Positions 62,401 through 64,000 of a DNA stretch of 64,000 bases are shown piece after piece. The DNA comes from Rhizobium oryziradicis (GTDB lineage Bacteria; Pseudomonadota; Alphaproteobacteria; Rhizobiales; Rhizobiaceae). Each line of letters begins with the position of its first letter. The first letter of the stretch is position 1. The notes beneath the pieces are model-generated. The model saw only the letters and a list, made by a program, of their open reading frames with translations. It searched no databases and was not told the origin of the DNA. The position numbers and the translations under genes were made by a program. The stretch lies in NCBI RefSeq assembly GCF_001939045.1, contig NZ_MKIM01000021.1, forward strand, positions 176,844-240,843. The letters run 5' to 3'.

Positions 62401-62480
62401 TCGATGGCATCGCGAAAATCGACAATCTCGGTGGCTGCGAAAGGACCAAAAGCCTGAAGCGTTAACCTGACAGGTCTCAT
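59406..62480 (-). CDS. sbcC: SbcC-type SMC-like ATPase of the SbcCD nuclease
   Basis: A 1024-residue ATPase, the usual length. The N-terminal Walker A is GIYGKTGAGKSSIFSG (about 33); long coiled coils (about 175-500 and 540-850) flank the zinc hook CPVC in GAPCPVCGATHHP (about 485); the C-terminal lobe has STLSGGESFIAALALALGLA and Walker B DTIFIDEGFGSLD. With SbcD it forms an Mre11-Rad50-like complex that cuts DNA hairpins and processes double-strand ends. Start at 62480 overlaps the sbcD stop (ATGA) with GCGAGGAG upstream. Confidence 0.95.
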   Translation of the reverse strand: MRPVRLTLQAFGPFAATEIVDFRDAIEVGLFGIYGKTGAGKSSIFSGMTFALFGEPARPEQDPGSLRSDHANVEMLTEVEFVFDIGERRYVVRRRPEQSRPKQRGTGETRSPHEAWLFDATGLTLEEISGGNCGKIIAERKTGVVEAEIKNLLGYGVEQFRQIVLLPQGRFEAFLAANTKDRLAILRSLFDVSLYRRLTAKMKATAEDAEREVRSEREICSRLLFTEGFESAETLTAGIERAGETRNDAVNEESSASNALAQARTTLDQARDVEKLFVAIEAAQADVAGFAAAAPEIEQLAQRVAALERARSLLDVEAHVREAQAGLKEALAKNAKCEAIVIDARNKSRQATETLASETALSGEIGQLHNALEALSRLRVILEKSALAEAEAQKSSLAFKTQEAAVAEAERDLAKRAAERDRLALELQTARANEEQRQVVSQHVAQLTAACHTAIAYEKGMAGIDAAARQAVDAQTRHDEAKDLLQAVQAALQAAEHQLAEAQALHLAQKLVDGAPCPVCGATHHPSPATGHLENSGLDAAFRRARQHYEQAQLAEREWDRKSTSAREILSERRSQWINVEPPEQSSAEIGAQIETCKEAIKALGEGVDVANLDRLLQQLGQQLDAEQQALTQLHRAAQDAKTAMAVAQSRYIEMLADIPENLRTLTALNASVALKQKALLARQTAFDKAKEQATAAREALIVAERDMQAATDAVTLQRTRLDKSQQTFAARLSAVQLTEEDFQALKPGIVDIQRDRDRVEQHRQQWMAAQQAVANCQSKTLGLTRRDLAPLEEHCAIAAKEHEAAQERRLKAEALWNQLRRLREKIETTLERLERLEQSSGPLRRLAALFDGKNSQNLDLETFAIGAMFDQVLNAANLRLGPMTGHRYHLEREIELSGRGRRGLGIRVSDVYTGKSRPTSTLSGGESFIAALALALGLADVVESSSGKVQLDTIFIDEGFGSLDAESGTGTLDQVLDVLNTLVSNRRAVGLISHVREVQEAIPNGFYVDRGLSGSTIQTRNAL

Positions 62481-63619
62481 ATCGCATTCTCCTCGCACTG
62501 CATGTCATGAAGTGCGCCGAGCAAAAGCGCGTGCTCGGCCTCTGTCATGCTTTCACCGCTGATCAGCTCAAGGAAGGCGTTGACCAGTTCGTCGGGCGTC
62601 ACCACATGCGCCGTTGTGGGCATCACATCTTTTTGGTTCACAACGCGCTCATCACGGGCGTAACTGAGATGGCAAACATGGGGAAATACCTCACGCAGGC
62701 GTTTCATGGGCTCAATCAAGGGCATGTCGTCGGTCAAGATCACCTTGATAAAATCCGTAGAAGGCGCGCCCGCGATAATCTCGCTGTATTTGCCGCGCAG
62801 CACCCGCATGCCCCGCAAGGGCTTGAACGGAATTGTCTCGATCTGGATTTTACCATCACCATCCATGTCGACCACGCTCATCGATTTTTCGTGATCCACC
62901 TCATCGAAACCAAAGGCCAAGGGCGATCCGGAATAACGGATATGGTCTGCCCCAACCTGCTGAGGGCGGTGCAGGTGACCAAGAGCAACGTAATGCGCAC
63001 CCGCGAACACCTCGCAAGATACGGTTTCAACCCCACCAACCCGTGCCAGTGGGCGCTCCACATCGCCAGCCGTGGCCCCCGCCACAAAGGCATGCGCAAC
63101 AACCACCCATCTTGCATCATCGGGCACGCTGGACCGCGCGCTTGCCACCTGGGCACGCAGCACATGTTCGGGCGTGGCAATCGTCTCATCGGCAAAAGTG
63201 GCGCGTGCGGCATATTCATAAGAGAAGGGAAGGGCGGAAAAAGCAATCAGCCCATGCTCATCTCTCAGCAGCAGCGGAGGTTCATCGGCTGAAATAACCC
63301 CTCGGACGAGCGCTCGCTTTTTTTCATTAAAAACCGACATGGCATCAATTTTGTCACCAGAATCATGATTGCCAGCGATGACAACAACGGCGGCATTCGT
63401 CTCCTGAACAATGCGTGTCACAAAACGATTGAACTGACGAATTGCGGAAGAGGGCGGGGCGGCCCGATCAAAAACATCCCCGGCAATGATCAGAACATCC
63501 ACGCCTTTATCGCGAACGGTGCGGAAAATCTGATCCAGAACAACTTCCTGATCCTCTTCAAGAGCAATGCCATTAAACTGACGACCAAGATGCAGGTCGG
63601 CTGTGTGGAGGATGCGCAT
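62477..63619 (-). CDS. sbcD: SbcD exonuclease subunit (Mre11-like)
   Basis: A 380-residue metallophosphoesterase with the five Mre11-type motifs: HTADLHLGR (about 5), GDVFDRAAPP (about 47), GNHDSGDKI (about 85), VVVAHAF (about 173) and ALGHLHRPQ (about 208). It cleaves DNA with Mn or Mg and pairs with SbcC, with which it overlaps. ATG at 63619 is the family start; the open frame continues upstream through the dispersed repeat but has no family sequence. Confidence 0.95.
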   Translation of the reverse strand: MRILHTADLHLGRQFNGIALEEDQEVVLDQIFRTVRDKGVDVLIIAGDVFDRAAPPSSAIRQFNRFVTRIVQETNAAVVVIAGNHDSGDKIDAMSVFNEKKRALVRGVISADEPPLLLRDEHGLIAFSALPFSYEYAARATFADETIATPEHVLRAQVASARSSVPDDARWVVVAHAFVAGATAGDVERPLARVGGVETVSCEVFAGAHYVALGHLHRPQQVGADHIRYSGSPLAFGFDEVDHEKSMSVVDMDGDGKIQIETIPFKPLRGMRVLRGKYSEIIAGAPSTDFIKVILTDDMPLIEPMKRLREVFPHVCHLSYARDERVVNQKDVMPTTAHVVTPDELVNAFLELISGESMTEAEHALLLGALHDMQCEENAI

Positions 63620-63772
63620 AAAATCATACCTGTCTGGATTTGCTGCCTCATTGCCTGAACCGGCTTTGATGACGCAGGGATGCAAAAGCCTGTATATAGA
63701 TAAAAGCTGGCGGCTCACAACTGCGCAAAGCCTCTCACTACGCAATCCTGACCGCACCATTTCATCTTTAGC

Positions 63773-63833
63773 CGGAATGGGCTTAAGGCAGAAATTATGC
63801 AGCAGGTGTAGAGTGTTGCAGCGTCCTTTGTGC
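63773..63833. repeat. Dispersed rhizobial repeat, copy 2 (partner at 4821-4876)
   Basis: Shares CTTAAG, TTATGCAG and AGTGTT(G/A)CAGCG(T/C)CC-TTTG with 4821-4876, in the same orientation. It lies upstream of sbcD. The gap 63620-63897 otherwise shows no gene apart from a doubtful 44-codon frame at its edge. Confidence 0.65.
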
Positions 63834-63897
63834 GCCGTATAGGGCAAGCAGTGCGCTCATCAATCCCCCAACGTGTTCAACCCGTTGCTGCAATTGA

Positions 63898-64000
63898 TCA
63901 CCCGGTTTTTTGGCCGTGTGCATCATTTGCGCGGATCAGCGCCATGAGCACCGGCCCGAGTGAGAACTCGCCCCTTTGCGCACGCCGCGTCAGATCACGC
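63898..64000 (-). CDS. C-terminal fragment of an unidentified protein
   Basis: The last 34 codons of a minus-strand gene that begins outside the window end with RDLTRRAQRGEFSLGPVLMA and then LIRANDAHGQKTG before TGA at 63898-63900. The fragment is too short to assign. An overlapping 44-codon frame begins at ATG near 63930 and runs to about 63797 through the repeat. It could be a small gene coupled to this one, but its tail lies in repeat DNA and it is not called. Confidence 0.45.
   Translation of the reverse strand, partial: RDLTRRAQRGEFSLGPVLMALIRANDAHGQKTG

Noticed and set aside
1..64000. CRISPR arrays, tRNA or rRNA genes, insertion sequences
   Set aside because: No regularly spaced direct repeats, cloverleaf-type sequence, rRNA sequence or transposase gene was recognised on reading both strands.

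Overview
The window looks like a secondary replicon (chromid or megaplasmid), or a region derived from one, of an alphaproteobacterium in the Hyphomicrobiales (Rhizobiales), near Rhizobiaceae, Phyllobacteriaceae or Brucellaceae. The evidence is a repABC-type repA-repB pair with its antisense-RNA region, several dispersed repeats of the rhizobial kind, moderately GC-rich coding DNA, and a very high density of ABC importers paired with catabolic genes. No rRNA, tRNA, CRISPR array, insertion sequence or prophage was seen.

Layout. 1-3720: an RND efflux operon (minus strand; pump truncated by the window edge) led by an alpha/beta-hydrolase-like gene, with a divergent LysR regulator. 3845-11715: a haloacid-dehalogenase-like protein, a class III aminotransferase, and a peptide/opine-type ABC importer with a fused double ATPase. 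11737-16493: LysR regulator, PrpF/4-oxalomesaconate tautomerase-like isomerase and a nitrate/sulfonate-type ABC importer. 16713-19160: repA, repB and an apparent ctRNA gene, with no repC. 19237-30612: an acid-sugar catabolic region (DapA-like aldolase, a second peptide-type importer, sialidase-like protein, PdxA2, iron alcohol dehydrogenase, FadR-type GntR regulator, DUF1537 kinase). 30911-34134: MarR regulator, ClC channel/antiporter, HPP-CBS membrane protein. 34432-43230: AmiC/AmiR-type sensor-antiterminator, prolyl aminopeptidase-like hydrolase and a third peptide-type importer with two separate ATPases. 43250-50686: LacI-controlled sugar importer with a GH127 beta-L-arabinofuranosidase. 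50996-59272: an unusual cluster, described next. 59406-63619: sbcD-sbcC nuclease. The right edge holds the C-terminus of an unidentified minus-strand gene.

The best candidate for an undescribed system is 50996-59272. One arm has a membrane sulfatase/LTA-synthase-like protein, a UPF0104 membrane protein and a CDP-alcohol phosphatidyltransferase. The other has a tightly packed, translationally overlapping set: BchC-like dehydrogenase, PTPS/QueD-like protein, GT4 glycosyltransferase and methyltransferase. A RibD-C reductase and a cytochrome b561 converge on it. The PTPS-like protein has lost most catalytic residues, and the dehydrogenase has lost the usual zinc ligands. This suggests a pterin- or flavin-precursor-derived, glycosylated, methylated and perhaps lipid-linked product. 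That is inference from gene content.

Other points are repA-repB with the intergenic antisense RNA retained but repC missing exactly after its expected ribosome binding site, a 49-bp perfect palindrome covering the marR start codon, an alpha/beta hydrolase without its nucleophile serine, and a mirrored rhizobial repeat inside an ABC operon.

All calls are from reading the sequence. No database search was run, and start codons were chosen by Shine-Dalgarno sequence, gene overlap and family length.
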